This document shows positions 1 through 8,620 of a stretch of DNA of 64,000 nucleotides, one piece after another. How positions within the stretch are numbered: the stretch's first letter is position 1; each line of letters opens with the position of its first letter. The position numbers and the translations under genes were made by a program. Source of the stretch: Pseudomonas sp. ANT_H12B (GTDB lineage: Bacteria; Pseudomonadota; Gammaproteobacteria; Pseudomonadales; Pseudomonadaceae); assembly GCF_008369325.1 (NCBI RefSeq), contig NZ_VOBI01000012.1, positions 124,001 to 188,000 on the forward strand, in the 5' to 3' direction. The notes beneath the pieces were generated by a model that had not been told where the DNA came from, searched no databases, and saw nothing but the letters and a program-made list of their open reading frames with translations.

Positions 1-537
1 GACGCCGGCCGGCATCTTCATACTCTCCAGCACCTCGCCGGTCTTCGAATCAATGTGCCGCAACTCACTCTCATTCCCTTCCCACGTGGCATGCCACAAC
101 TGACCCTCGACCCAGGTCACGCCGGTCACAAAACGGTTGGACTCGATGGTGCGCAGAATCGTCCCGGTTTTGGGATCGATCTGATGAATCTTGCGATCTT
201 GATATTCACCGACCCACAGCGTCCCTTCAGCCCAGGTGAGCCCCGAGTCACTGCCGCCCGGCGCCGGAATCGTGGCGAGCACCCGTCCCGTCTGCGGATC
301 GATTTTCTGGATGCGATCCTCGGCGATCTGGAACAGGTACTCGCCGTCAAAGGCTGTGCCGGCATGGGCGGCGACATTGATCGAGCGCAACGTCTGGCCG
401 CTCGCAGGGTCCAGAGCGTTGAGTTTTTCGCCGGTCGCAAACCAGACGTTTTGGCCGTCGAAGGTGACACCATGGATCTTGTCGACGCCCGCAAACGGGC
501 CATATTCACTGAGGATTTCTGCTGATGAGTGTTTCAT
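1..537 (-). CDS. Beta-propeller (YVTN/NHL-like) protein, 3' end outside window
   Basis: The minus-strand reading from the ATG at 535-537 (MKHSSAEILSEYGPF) stays open for 179 codons to the window edge, so the C-terminus is missing. At least four repeats of about 45 residues are visible, each with a tryptophan- or aromatic-rich strand followed by a turn of the type (I/L)DPxTG, as in IDPQTGRVL, IDPKTGTIL and IDSKTGEVL. This is the pattern of YVTN/NHL or glutamine-cyclotransferase-like propellers. No signal peptide is visible. It lies 35 bp downstream of the regulator gene on the same strand, so the two are probably co-transcribed. The biochemical role is unknown. Confidence 0.75.
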   Translation of the reverse strand, partial: MKHSSAEILSEYGPFAGVDKIHGVTFDGQNVWFATGEKLNALDPASGQTLRSINVAAHAGTAFDGEYLFQIAEDRIQKIDPQTGRVLATIPAPGGSDSGLTWAEGTLWVGEYQDRKIHQIDPKTGTILRTIESNRFVTGVTWVEGQLWHATWEGNESELRHIDSKTGEVLESMKMPAGV

Positions 538-572
538 GTTGGCTTCCTCGTCACTGGGTGTGTGGAGTGATC

Positions 573-1793
573 CTAGTCACTGGGCAGTGGCGCCGGGAGT
601 AACAAGGTCGTCGCGAAACCCGGCACCGGCGGGGTCATCCAGCGCCGTGCGCGACCGCGACCGTACGACTGCACGTTGCCAGCGCAGGCCAGTACGTCGA
701 GTGCGCGTTGCACCGTCCGCTGGCTGGCACCCAGGGCTAGCGCCAGCGCCGAGCTCGACCACGATTCACCGTCGGCGAGGAAGGCAAACAGTGCCGCGTG
801 CTTCTCTTCCACCGGCCGAGCCAGCACCACAATGTCGACGGCAATCAGCGGCACCAGCACAAACCCGCGCTGGGTCGCCGTCACACCGGCCAAGGGTTTA
901 AGCGCCGTGCGCAATCGCCCTACTTCGACGCGCAACCGTGCGCGAAGGGACTCATCGGCGAGCTTCAATCGAAAGGCCTTGGCAATCAGCGTTTCCCTCG
1001 GGACGTCAGCGGGCCAGGCTTCAGCCAGCGCCCTGGCGAGGGTGAACAACACCGGGCGTGTGGCAAGGGAAACCGACATGCCGGCGCCACGCACGCTGTA
1101 CCGGCACGCGTCCACCACCAGCGATTTCGACGCCAGCAACGCTTCAACTTCATCCAGCAACAGCGGCCGCTCCTCGCCCAGGGCGATCAACCGCGCTGCT
1201 GGGGTATTCAGAACCAGCGCTACGCTTTCGACCTCTGCCGTCAGCGCAGCAATACCGGCCTCGTGGGCGGCGTGCGCGGCCCTCGTGAGTGCAGACCGCG
1301 CCTTTTTCGTTTCGAGTCGCCGCATCGCGATCCCCGTCACGACCAGTTCATGGGCGGCCCGCAATGCCGGCGGCAATGGCGCGGGGTCGAGTTCGGCGAG
1401 CAGGATTTCGGCCTCATCGAGCCGCCCGATCAACAGCAAACGCCGGATCTGCAGATACCGCGCATGGGCGGCATTGACCCGATCGCCGTGGGCCTCCAGC
1501 GTCACCCGCGCCGCCTCGAGCGCCTTCACCGGCCAACCCAAGTCGCGGGACGCCAACGCAATCTCGGCCTCGGCCACCACGCACCGCGCCCGAGCCACGG
1601 CCTCCTTCGGACCGAAGGCCCGCGCCGCTTTCTGCACCAGCGCCTTCGCCCGAACCAGATCGCCGAGCTGCGCCATCGCGATACCCCGCAGCGCAAGCGC
1701 CGGCGCATCGTCACGCAGCGCGACCCGGTTCAGCGCGCCAAGCGGGTCACCCCTCGCCAGCGCCTGCGCTGCGGCCGTAATCAGCGAATCCAT
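573..1793 (-). CDS. Helix-turn-helix regulator with helical-repeat N-terminus
   Basis: This 406-residue protein has an alanine/leucine-rich helical N-terminal half (about 1-220) resembling TPR-type repeats. A winged-helix-like segment follows at about 250-310 (LFTLARALAEAWP, LRVEVGRLRTALKPLAG), then a second helix-turn-helix near the C-terminus (ALALGASQRTVQRALDVL, about 350-370). It is probably a DNA-binding regulator. It is divergent from the DUF899 gene at 1896, with a 102-bp shared promoter region, and is followed on the same strand by the propeller gene. Regulation of the neighbouring DUF899 gene is inferred from this arrangement only. Confidence 0.7.
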   Translation of the reverse strand: MDSLITAAAQALARGDPLGALNRVALRDDAPALALRGIAMAQLGDLVRAKALVQKAARAFGPKEAVARARCVVAEAEIALASRDLGWPVKALEAARVTLEAHGDRVNAAHARYLQIRRLLLIGRLDEAEILLAELDPAPLPPALRAAHELVVTGIAMRRLETKKARSALTRAAHAAHEAGIAALTAEVESVALVLNTPAARLIALGEERPLLLDEVEALLASKSLVVDACRYSVRGAGMSVSLATRPVLFTLARALAEAWPADVPRETLIAKAFRLKLADESLRARLRVEVGRLRTALKPLAGVTATQRGFVLVPLIAVDIVVLARPVEEKHAALFAFLADGESWSSSALALALGASQRTVQRALDVLACAGNVQSYGRGRARRWMTPPVPGFATTLLLPAPLPSD

Positions 1794-1895
1794 CGGAATC
1801 CCGCCACATTTGTCACTCCCACCATCGGATGTACGCTGTTTAGTCTATCTCACGACTACCCACTACGAAGGACGACCCCAAGGGAGCGAACAATC

Positions 1896-2654
1896 ATGCC
1901 CACACACATGATCGCAACGCGTGAAGAATGGCTGTCTGCAAGGCTCGAATTGCTCGAAGCGGAAAAGGCGCTGACGCGACGCAGCGACGAACTGGCGCGC
2001 CAGCGTCAGGCACTGCCGTGGGTTCGGGTCGACAAGGATTACCGCTTCGACACCGACCAAGGCAGTGTCACGCTGACAGACCTGTTTCAGGGACGCTCAC
2101 AACTGCTCGTCTACCACTTCATGTTCGGACCTGACTACAAGGCTGGCTGCCCGTCCTGCTCGGCCATCGCGGACGGCTACGACGGCATCGTCACTCACCT
2201 GGCGAACCATGACGTCACACTGATCACCGTCTCCCGCGCGCCCTTGGCGAAACTGCAAGCCTACAAGCAGCGGATGGGCTGGACGTTCCCTTGGGCGTCT
2301 GCGCCCGACAGCGACTTCACCGCTGACTTCAACGTCTCGTTCACCGAGGCGCAACAGCGCGAAGGGACGGTCGACTACAACTACCAGCGCGGCGGACATG
2401 CGATGGACGCCACGCAAATCCCGGAACCTGTCGCCCGGTTCGCGGCCACTTGCGGAACGGATGCGCCGACCTACTCGCGCGACAGGCCGGGGTTGAGCGC
2501 GTTTGTGCTTGAGGACGGTGTGGTTTATCACACCTATTCCACCTATGCGCGGGGGGTGGATGGGCTCTGGAACATGTATCAATGGCTTGACCGCGCGCCC
2601 AAGGGACGCAATGAAACGGGGCCCTGGTGGCGTCGGCATGATGAGTACAACTAA
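1896..2654 (+). CDS. DUF899 thioredoxin-fold family protein
   Basis: The start is the ATG at 1896 (MPTHMIATREEW), preceded by a GGGAGCGA-type ribosome site; the product is 252 residues. DUF899 hallmarks are present: the N-terminal ATREEW segment, YHFMFGPDYKAGCPSC with a redox-like CxxC at Cys85/Cys88, the SRAPLAK loop, and a C-terminal WWRRHDEY tail. The fold is thioredoxin-like and the protein is predicted cytoplasmic. Members are poorly characterised, so a disulfide or peroxide function is inference from the CxxC. A 15-bp-stem palindrome 25 bp after the stop may terminate transcription. Confidence 0.85.
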   Translation: MPTHMIATREEWLSARLELLEAEKALTRRSDELARQRQALPWVRVDKDYRFDTDQGSVTLTDLFQGRSQLLVYHFMFGPDYKAGCPSCSAIADGYDGIVTHLANHDVTLITVSRAPLAKLQAYKQRMGWTFPWASAPDSDFTADFNVSFTEAQQREGTVDYNYQRGGHAMDATQIPEPVARFAATCGTDAPTYSRDRPGLSAFVLEDGVVYHTYSTYARGVDGLWNMYQWLDRAPKGRNETGPWWRRHDEYN

Positions 2655-2678
2655 TTCGGGATTTTCTGGTGTTTGTCT

Positions 2679-2712
2679 GGGCCTCTTCGCGAGCCTGCTC
2701 GCGAAGAGGCCC
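2679..2712. repeat. REP-like palindrome, possible terminator
   Basis: A perfect 15-bp inverted repeat (GGGCCTCTTCGCGAG and its complement) is separated by the loop CCTG. A related, less perfect copy is at 3067-3104. It lies between the convergent DUF899 gene and the YbdD-like gene, so it may also stop transcription from both sides. Confidence 0.75.
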
Positions 2713-2750
2713 TCACAACCACTACAAATCCCGGCCTGATCGAATGGCGC

Positions 2751-2951
2751 TCAGCAGCAACGCGTCGTACATGACCGCTTGCCGTAACGTGCTTCCTGAC
2801 GTTCGCGGAAAAACGCTGAATAGCTCATGACTGGCTGGTCCGGATGATTCAGCGCCATTTGCGCGACATAGTTGTCGTAATCCGGAACGCCGACCATCAA
2901 GCGCACGCTCTGGCTGAGGAACTTGGCGGCATGCTGCAGTTTGCGGTACAT
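2751..2951 (-). CDS. YbdD/YjiX (DUF466) family small protein
   Basis: This 66-residue minus-strand ORF starts MYRKLQHAAKFLSQS and contains the family signature in order: LMVGVPDYDNYV, NHPDQPVMSY, FFRERQEARYG, and the closing RCC. The length equals that of the YbdD/YjiX family (about 65 residues), so it looks full-length. Family members are usually encoded directly downstream of the pyruvate/peptide permease CstA or BtsT. No cstA-like gene is present here, which makes this copy an orphan. The ribosome binding site is weak (GCGAG). The gene is bracketed by REP-like palindromes, which may reflect a small rearranged segment. Confidence 0.75.
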   Translation of the reverse strand: MYRKLQHAAKFLSQSVRLMVGVPDYDNYVAQMALNHPDQPVMSYSAFFRERQEARYGKRSCTTRCC

Positions 2952-3066
2952 GGCAAATATCTCGCTGTAGTGTTGGACGGAGCCATGAAACCGCGCCTAT
3001 GTATCTGCAATGTGTCAGCACCCGGGTGATTTGTATTTTCAAGTATGCAAAAGCAGCGACGCCGAC

Positions 3067-3104
3067 CTGTGGAAGCGAGCCTGCTCGCGAAAAGGCCCTC
3101 ACAG
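3067..3104. repeat. REP-like element
   Basis: The core GCGAGCCTGCTCGC at 3075-3088, followed by GAAAAGGCCCTCAC, closely resembles the element at 2679-2712. Stretch 3105-3332 has no convincing gene; it is AT-richer and presumably carries the promoter of the permease gene. Confidence 0.6.
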
Positions 3105-3332
3105 TCACCCACAACCCATAGTCATACGATCTCCTCTGCAAGACTCCTTTCCCGCCAAACCCGTCAAATGCAGCCAGTATGCTCCGCCAAGCCTGTAAAT
3201 CCGTGCATTTGAAATACCTATCACTCTTGTCCCCTCAAACCAAATACGGTACAAACCCTCAAGTTGTACGACAACTAAATAAATACACCAAGCCATCCTC
3301 CAACGGTGGCACGCACTGTATGAGACCCTGCC

Positions 3333-4310
3333 ATGACCCGCCCGGCCCCCGCACAAACCACCCCTCTTCCATTCCCCCGCCACCTCGCCGTGCTCATATT
3401 GCTGTGCATGGGTTGCGCCTTTGCCGGCAATCATGTGGCGGCGCGGGTGGCGTTCGATGATGGGGCCGGGGTGTTACTGGCAATTCTGATGCGCTCCGGC
3501 GGGACATTATTGGTACTGGCCGCGATAGTGCTGTGGCAGCGCCAAAGCCTGCGCCTTGCCCCGGGAGCCTGGCGTTGGCAGCTGCTGCTGGGATTGCTGA
3601 TCACAGCCCAAAGCCTTTGCCTTTATTCAGCCGTAGCGCGGGTGCCGGTGGCGCTGGCGCTGCTGGTGGCCAACGTCTTTCCCATCTTGCTGGCACTGCT
3701 CACCTGGGCGCTGGGCGGGGCGCGACCCACCGCTCGCACCGCCACGCTGATGGGCTTGATTCTGCTGGGGCTGGTGTTTGTGCTGGACGTGCCTGGACGC
3801 CTGTCGGCCAACAGCAGCGTCGGCCCGCAGTGGCTGTTGGGCGTTGCCCTCGCCTTCGGTGCCGCCAGCGTATTCGCCTGCGCGCTGTGGATCACCGATC
3901 ACAAGCTGTCCCAGGTGCGTGGCTCCGTGCGCAGTCTGCTGACCATCTTTATTGTCTTCAGCAGCGTCAACCTCGCCGGCCTGACCGGCGCCCTCCCCGG
4001 CGGCCTGAACCTGCCGGCAACTTCCACTGGCTGGCTGGCCCTCGCCACTTTGGTGGTGCTCTATGGCACCGGTTTTATCGTGCTGTTCATTTCCGTGCCG
4101 CGGTTGGACATGCAGAAGAATGCGCCGGTGATGAACATCGAGCCGCTGGCTACCTTATTAATGGGGTGGATCGTGCTGGATCAAATGCTCAGCGCAGGGC
4201 AAGTGGTCGGCGGTGTAATCGTCGTCACCGGCATTGTGCTGTTGACCTATCGCAAGTCTGATCGCCCCCACGCAAAGCTGACCTCAGGCGCAAAGCCTCG
4301 ATCCCTGTAA
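3333..4310 (+). CDS. EamA/DMT-family inner-membrane transporter
   Basis: A 325-residue, very hydrophobic protein with about ten predicted transmembrane segments in two EamA-like halves: roughly 20-150, beginning LAVLILLCMGCAFAGNH, and 165-310, ending IVVTGIVLLTYRKS. This is the drug/metabolite transporter superfamily. The substrate cannot be read from sequence. It precedes the catabolic island on the same strand but is separated from the next gene by 278 bp that hold dyads and a sigma-54-like promoter. It is therefore probably an independent transcription unit. Confidence 0.8.
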   Translation: MTRPAPAQTTPLPFPRHLAVLILLCMGCAFAGNHVAARVAFDDGAGVLLAILMRSGGTLLVLAAIVLWQRQSLRLAPGAWRWQLLLGLLITAQSLCLYSAVARVPVALALLVANVFPILLALLTWALGGARPTARTATLMGLILLGLVFVLDVPGRLSANSSVGPQWLLGVALAFGAASVFACALWITDHKLSQVRGSVRSLLTIFIVFSSVNLAGLTGALPGGLNLPATSTGWLALATLVVLYGTGFIVLFISVPRLDMQKNAPVMNIEPLATLLMGWIVLDQMLSAGQVVGGVIVVTGIVLLTYRKSDRPHAKLTSGAKPRSL

Positions 4311-4319
4311 CGACCCGCC

Positions 4320-4337
4320 TGTTTCGTATGTAAAACA
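4320..4337. promoter_or_regulatory. Operator-like dyad, distal copy (importer operon)
   Basis: TGTTTCGTATGTAAAACA is a near copy of the perfect dyad at 4434-4453. Its centre lies about 226 bp upstream of the start point predicted from the sigma-54-like promoter at 4529-4544. Related copies precede the porin gene at 20381 and 20407. Confidence 0.45.
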
Positions 4338-4382
4338 AAACCGCTGTTTAAGCGTTACCTCCTACAACCCCTCTCTTTCACA

Positions 4383-4408
4383 ACATCCATTGCATGCGCA
4401 ATGGATGT
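4383..4408. promoter_or_regulatory. Hairpin/dyad with 11-bp arms
   Basis: ACATCCATTGC and GCAATGGATGT flank the loop ATGC. No T-run follows on either side, so it is not a standard intrinsic terminator. It could end the permease transcript or be a further regulator site. The sequence is unrelated to the TGTTTC dyads. Confidence 0.4.
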
Positions 4409-4433
4409 GCAATTTCGTGCCATATAGAAAACC

Positions 4434-4453
4434 ATGTTTCATATATGAAACAT
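4434..4453. promoter_or_regulatory. Perfect 20-bp operator palindrome (importer operon)
   Basis: ATGTTTCATATATGAAACAT is a perfect 20-bp palindrome. It is centred about 112 bp upstream of the predicted sigma-54 start point, the usual place for an enhancer-type site. The binding protein is not identified. The only regulator encoded in the island is the IclR protein at 9502; a sigma-54 activator encoded elsewhere is the alternative. Confidence 0.6.
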
Positions 4454-4528
4454 CAACAAAACATCTAAATATCCGCAAACCCTTAATAAACAAGCATTTT
4501 TTAACAACAATTCAACTTGGCCTACCTC

Positions 4529-4544
4529 TGGCATTGTTCATGCA
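4529..4544 (+). promoter_or_regulatory. Sigma-54-like -24/-12 promoter of the importer operon
   Basis: TGGCATTGTTCATGCA places GG at 4530-4531 and GC at 4542-4543 with exactly ten bases between, as in the TGGCAC-N5-TTGCA consensus. The predicted start point is near 4555, which places the first gene start at 4589 rather than at the upstream in-frame ATG at 4517. A second sigma-54-like element with the same spacing precedes the porin gene (20469-20484). Confidence 0.5.
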
Positions 4545-4588
4545 CTAAACGGCGTATCACCTATAAAACAGACCAGAGACCCTTCCCA

Positions 4589-5440
4589 ATGGCTGTGAAC
4601 GAGATGTACGCCATCGCTCCTCAATGGAATAAACCCGCTCCCAAGGAAGATCTGGAGCCCACCGAAATTGAATTCCGCAATGTCGGCAAATGTTTCCCGG
4701 CCAAAGGAAAGTCCGAAGCGCCGTTTGCCATTCGTGAAGTCAATTTCAAGATTCGCCGCGGTGAAGTGGTGTCGATCATCGGCCCTTCCGGTTGCGGCAA
4801 GAGCACCATCCTTAATATGGGTTCCGGCTTGTACCGGCCGACTGAAGGCGAAGTCTTCGTCGGCGGTGAAGCGGTGACCGGCCCGGTTCGCCAGGTCGCT
4901 TTCATGCTGCAAAAAGACCTGCTGATGCCATGGCGCAGCATTTGTCGCAACGTCGAACTGGGCCTGGAAATTCAGGGCGTACCTGCCGCCAAGCGTCAGG
5001 CGGTGGCCAAAGATCTGCTCGATCGCTGCCACCTGCAAGGCTTTGCCGACCACTACCCGTTCCAACTGTCGGGCGGCATGCGTCAGCGCGCAGCCCTGGC
5101 TCGGACCCTGGCCATCGACCCGCAGGTTCTGTTCCTCGACGAGCCATTCTCGGCCCTCGATGCGCAGACCAAGATGATCCTGCAACAGGACATGGCGCGA
5201 ATGCTGTTCGATGAAAAGAAAACCGCCCTGTTCATTACCCACGACCTGATCGAAGCCATCGCCATGTCCGACCGGCTGCTGGTCATGAGCGCGCGCCCGG
5301 GCACCATCATCGAAGAAATCACCGTCGACCTGCCGTTTCGCGACAACCCGCTGGAGCGCCGCAAGCTGCCGGAAATCGGCCCGCTGGCCGGTCGCCTGAT
5401 GGAATTGCTGAAAGTCGGCGAAGACACCGAACTGCATTGA
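4589..5440 (+). CDS. ABC importer ATP-binding subunit (SsuB/TauB/ThiZ-like)
   Basis: This 283-residue ATPase has Walker A GPSGCGKST at about 65-73, the Q-loop around Gln108, the signature LSGGMRQR at about 160-167, Walker B LFLDEP at 181-186 and the H-loop FITHD near 220. It resembles the ATPases of sulfonate, taurine and pyrimidine-precursor importers. I chose the ATG at 4589 because the in-frame ATG at 4517 lies upstream of the predicted transcription start. First gene of the catabolic operon; a binding protein and a permease follow, completing the importer. Confidence 0.9.
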   Translation: MAVNEMYAIAPQWNKPAPKEDLEPTEIEFRNVGKCFPAKGKSEAPFAIREVNFKIRRGEVVSIIGPSGCGKSTILNMGSGLYRPTEGEVFVGGEAVTGPVRQVAFMLQKDLLMPWRSICRNVELGLEIQGVPAAKRQAVAKDLLDRCHLQGFADHYPFQLSGGMRQRAALARTLAIDPQVLFLDEPFSALDAQTKMILQQDMARMLFDEKKTALFITHDLIEAIAMSDRLLVMSARPGTIIEEITVDLPFRDNPLERRKLPEIGPLAGRLMELLKVGEDTELH

Positions 5441-5479
5441 TCAATGCCCTTGCGGCCATCAACCGATTCAGGAGTACGC

Positions 5480-6481
5480 ATGTTCAAGTCTCTGTTTCAA
5501 CGCTTCAGCCAGGCCAGCGGCATCGCGCTCGGCCTGGGCATGGCTTTCGCCGCGCAGGCGCAGCCCACCGACGTGACCTATTTGTTGCCGGCGCCGCCGA
5601 ATTCGCCGGCGTTCGCCCCGTGGATCATCGCCCAGGAAAAGGGCTACTACGCCGCCCAGAACCTGAACATGACCTTCATCGCCGCCAAGGGCGGTGTGGA
5701 CGTGGCGAAACAGATCGGTGCCGGTAACGCCATGCTCGGCGGTGCCCTGGGCGATACCCCGATTGTGGTGCGGGCTAACGGTATTCCGGTGCGCTCCGTC
5801 GCGGTGTTGGGCGCCGGCGGTGTGACCATGATTGCCACCAATGCGGCCGAGAACATCAACTCGATCACTGACCTTAAGGACAAGACCATGACGGTGATGT
5901 CCTACTCGGACACCACTTATTACGCCTTGCTCGCCTCGTTGCGCAAAGCCGGCCTGAGCAAAACCGACGTAAGCATCCAGGCTGCCGGCCCGGCGGGCGT
6001 CTGGCAGTTGTTCTCGGCTGACAAAGCCCAGGCGATGGCGGGCGTACCGGACTGGGTGGTCAACGCCGAAGAAGCCGGGGTGAAGATCAAACTGATCCCG
6101 CAATCGCAGATTTTCGAGAGCATGGCCCAGGCGATCCTCGCTTCAGACGACGCCATCAAGACGCACCCGGAGATTGTTCGCGGCGTAGTTCAGGCCACCC
6201 TGCAAGGCATGCGCGACATCATCCAGGACCCGCGCGCCGCCGCGGTCACCTTCGCCAAAGCCGTGCCCGCCTACGCCGGCAAGGAAGATTCGCTGGAGAA
6301 GGTCTTCAAGCTTTACGTCGAACACGTCTACGCCAATCAAACCGTACTCGGCCGCATCGATCCGGCGCGACTGGAAGCGGTCCGCAAGTTCTACGTCAGC
6401 GAAGGCATCGTCACCCAGGAACCGAAGCTCGACGACCTGTACACCAACCAGTTCATCGACACCCAAACAGCTGCGCAATAA
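5480..6481 (+). CDS. ABC importer periplasmic substrate-binding protein (NMT1/SsuA-like)
   Basis: Starts at the ATG at 5480, nine bases after CAGGAG; 333 residues. A signal peptide is visible (hydrophobic GIALGLGMAFAAQAQ, cleavage near residue 27). The mature part begins with the NMT1/SsuA-like pattern NSPAFAPWIIAQEKGYYAAQNL, followed by GDTPIVVRANGIPVRSVAVLG. This family binds small anions or heterocycles such as alkylsulfonates, taurine, phthalates and thiamine precursors. The family alone does not give the ligand; the downstream oxygenase genes suggest an aromatic substrate. Confidence 0.88.
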   Translation: MFKSLFQRFSQASGIALGLGMAFAAQAQPTDVTYLLPAPPNSPAFAPWIIAQEKGYYAAQNLNMTFIAAKGGVDVAKQIGAGNAMLGGALGDTPIVVRANGIPVRSVAVLGAGGVTMIATNAAENINSITDLKDKTMTVMSYSDTTYYALLASLRKAGLSKTDVSIQAAGPAGVWQLFSADKAQAMAGVPDWVVNAEEAGVKIKLIPQSQIFESMAQAILASDDAIKTHPEIVRGVVQATLQGMRDIIQDPRAAAVTFAKAVPAYAGKEDSLEKVFKLYVEHVYANQTVLGRIDPARLEAVRKFYVSEGIVTQEPKLDDLYTNQFIDTQTAAQ

Positions 6482-6509
6482 CGGCGAGTGACAACAAGGT
6501 AACGACACG

Positions 6510-7286
6510 ATGAAAAACCTCAATAACTCCATGCTCGGCAGCGTTGCCCTGCTGATCCTGTTCCTGGTGCTCTGGCAATGGGGCCCGGGACTGCTCGGCA
6601 TGCCCGAATTCGTCATGCCGCACCTGAGCCGCGTGGTTCAGGAAAGCGTGGTGATGTGGCAAACCGGCGGCCTGCTGCAACACACCCTGATTACCGCGTT
6701 CGAGATCATTGTCGGCTTCGGTCTGGGCGCGCTGCTCGGCGTGGCGATCGGTGTTTCGCTCGGGCTCTCGCCCGCTGCTGAAGCCATGCTGTCGCCTTAC
6801 ATTCTGGCCCTGCAAATCGCCCCGAAAGTCGCCTTCGCCCCGCTGTTCGTGATGTGGCTGGGCTACACCATCTACCCGAAGATCCTGATCGCCATCCTGA
6901 TCGTGTTCTTCCCGGTGATGATCAACGTGCTCTCGGCCATCCGCACCGTTGATCCAGACATGATCAACCTCGTGCGGACCATGAACGCCAGCCGCTGGCA
7001 GATCTTCCGCCTGGTGGAGTTTCCCTCGGCCATGGCCGCGCTGTTCTCGGGTTTGCGCATTGCCTCGACCCTGGCCGTGATCGGCGTCACCGTCGGTGAG
7101 CTGGTCGGCGGCAACCAGGGCTTGGGCTTCCTGCTGGTCGATGCTGAAGGCCAGGGCAACACCGCAGGCGTATTCGTCGCGATTGTCATGCTCACGCTGA
7201 TCGGTGTGCTCTCCTACGGCGCGGTGGTCTGGGCCGAGAAACGCGTGCTGCATTACATGCCTAAAGCCATGCTGAGTACGCAATGA
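6510..7286 (+). CDS. ABC importer permease subunit
   Basis: A 258-residue integral membrane protein with about six transmembrane segments. The BPD/EAA coupling region is at about 150-190 (NASRWQIFRLVEFPSAMAAL followed by FSGLRIA), typical of SsuC/TauC-type permeases. It starts 28 bp after the binding-protein gene and overlaps the next gene by four bases, indicating translational coupling. Together with the genes at 4589 and 5480 it makes a complete importer. Confidence 0.9.
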   Translation: MKNLNNSMLGSVALLILFLVLWQWGPGLLGMPEFVMPHLSRVVQESVVMWQTGGLLQHTLITAFEIIVGFGLGALLGVAIGVSLGLSPAAEAMLSPYILALQIAPKVAFAPLFVMWLGYTIYPKILIAILIVFFPVMINVLSAIRTVDPDMINLVRTMNASRWQIFRLVEFPSAMAALFSGLRIASTLAVIGVTVGELVGGNQGLGFLLVDAEGQGNTAGVFVAIVMLTLIGVLSYGAVVWAEKRVLHYMPKAMLSTQ

Positions 7287-8050
7287 TGACGGCCCTCAAT
7301 CGTTTGCTCGAAGGCCGCCGGATCCTGGTCACCGGAGGCGCCCGCGGATTGGGTTATGCCTTTGCCCAGGCCATCGGCCGCGCCGGTGCCCACGTGGTGA
7401 TCGCCGACATTCTCGCCGAACGCGTCCAGCAATCGGCCGCCGAACTGGTTGCCGAAGGCCTGAACGTTCATGGGGTGACGGTTGACCTTGCGCAACCCGA
7501 TTCGATCGATGCCTGCGTGGCCGAAACCACTCGGCTGCTCGGCGGCCTCGACGGCCTGGTGAACAACGCTTCGATCACCAATTCCGGCGGCAAGACCTGC
7601 GAAGAGCTGAGCCTCGAGACCTGGGACCAAGTCATGCAAGTCAACGTGCGCGGCACCTGGCTGATGACCAAGGCGTGCCTGCCAGCCCTGCGCGCCAGTG
7701 GTCATGGCGCCATCGTCAACCTGGCGTCCGACACACCGCTGTGGGGCGCGCCGAACCTGCTGGCCTATGTCGCCAGCAAGGGCGCAATCATTGCGATGAC
7801 CCGCAGCCTGGCCCGCGAACTGGGCACCGACAACATCACGGTCAACGCCATCGCGCCGGGCCTTGTGCTGGTCGAAGCCACCGCCTACGTGCCCGAAGCA
7901 CGTCACCGTTTGTACAACGACCACCGGGCCATTCAACGCCCACAACTTCCCGAAGACGTCAGCGGCGCCGTGCTGTTTGCGCTGTCCGACCTCGCCCGTT
8001 TCATCACTGGACAAACCTTGCCGGTCAACGGCGGGTTCGTCATGCCCTGA
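7283..8050 (+). CDS. Short-chain dehydrogenase/reductase (classical, complete catalytic set)
   Basis: A 255-residue SDR with cofactor motif TGGARGLG at 17-24, NNAS at 94-97, Ser149 and the catalytic Tyr162-x3-Lys166 (YVASK). Asp41 after the second strand (VVIADI) favours NAD(H). The start overlaps the permease stop (ATGATGA), so the genes are coupled. It likely oxidises a cis-diol or hydroxy intermediate made by the oxygenases; this is inference from context. It should be contrasted with the second SDR at 10340, which lacks the usual Tyr and Lys. Confidence 0.88.
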   Translation: MMTALNRLLEGRRILVTGGARGLGYAFAQAIGRAGAHVVIADILAERVQQSAAELVAEGLNVHGVTVDLAQPDSIDACVAETTRLLGGLDGLVNNASITNSGGKTCEELSLETWDQVMQVNVRGTWLMTKACLPALRASGHGAIVNLASDTPLWGAPNLLAYVASKGAIIAMTRSLARELGTDNITVNAIAPGLVLVEATAYVPEARHRLYNDHRAIQRPQLPEDVSGAVLFALSDLARFITGQTLPVNGGFVMP

Positions 8051-8064
8051 ATCAGGAGACAGCC

Positions 8065-8616
8065 ATGACCGATTTATCTGCACACTCATCTTCACAGCAA
8101 CCAACCCCGAAAAGCTGGGAACAGCCGGCCGGCAGCGATCTCGAAAGCTGGATGAAAACCCGCATCGCCCGCTACGACACGCGCAAGTACGACTGGAACG
8201 CGCTGAAGTTCCAGGCCGACTACGACCCGAAATTCCGCCGCGCGCAAATGCGCTACATCGGCACCGGCGGCACCGGCGTGAGCACCGACATGAACACCAT
8301 CCCGTCAGAGAACTTCACGTTCTCCACCATGGTGATTCCCGCCGGTCACGAAGGCCCGCCACACCTGCACACCGACGTTGAAGAAGTGTTCTTTGTGCTG
8401 CGCGGCAAACTCAAAGTGGTGATCGAAAAGGACGGCGAGCGTTTCGAAACCATCCTCACCGACCGCGACGTGATTTCCGTGCCGCCCGGCGTGTACCGCG
8501 AAGAGATCAACATCGGCGATGAAGACGCGCTGATGTGCGTGATGCTCGGCGCGAAAAAACCGCTGACCCCGACCTACCCGCCAGAACACCCTCTGGCCTC
8601 GATCAAGCGCGGATAA
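8065..8616 (+). CDS. Cupin-domain protein
   Basis: The ATG at 8065 follows CAGGAGAC; 183 residues. The conserved cupin motif 1 is visible as GHEGPPHLHTDVEEVFFVLRG, with candidate metal ligands His100, His102 and Glu106 or Glu107. The second motif is less canonical (VISVPPGVYREEINIGDED). Cupins in aromatic pathways include dioxygenases, isomerases and binding proteins, so the reaction is not assigned. It sits between the first SDR and the hydrolase in a gap-poor operon. Confidence 0.8.
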   Translation: MTDLSAHSSSQQPTPKSWEQPAGSDLESWMKTRIARYDTRKYDWNALKFQADYDPKFRRAQMRYIGTGGTGVSTDMNTIPSENFTFSTMVIPAGHEGPPHLHTDVEEVFFVLRGKLKVVIEKDGERFETILTDRDVISVPPGVYREEINIGDEDALMCVMLGAKKPLTPTYPPEHPLASIKRG

Positions 8617-8620
8617 GCCC

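Noticed and set aside
676..1911. Long plus-strand open frame opposite the helix-turn-helix regulator
   Set aside because: It is an antisense shadow: Ser/Ala/Arg-rich composition, no domain, and the minus-strand frame is the coherent protein.
4517..4588. Upstream in-frame ATG for the ABC ATPase gene
   Set aside because: It lies upstream of the predicted sigma-54 start point and has no ribosome site; residues before MAVNEM do not look like the family.
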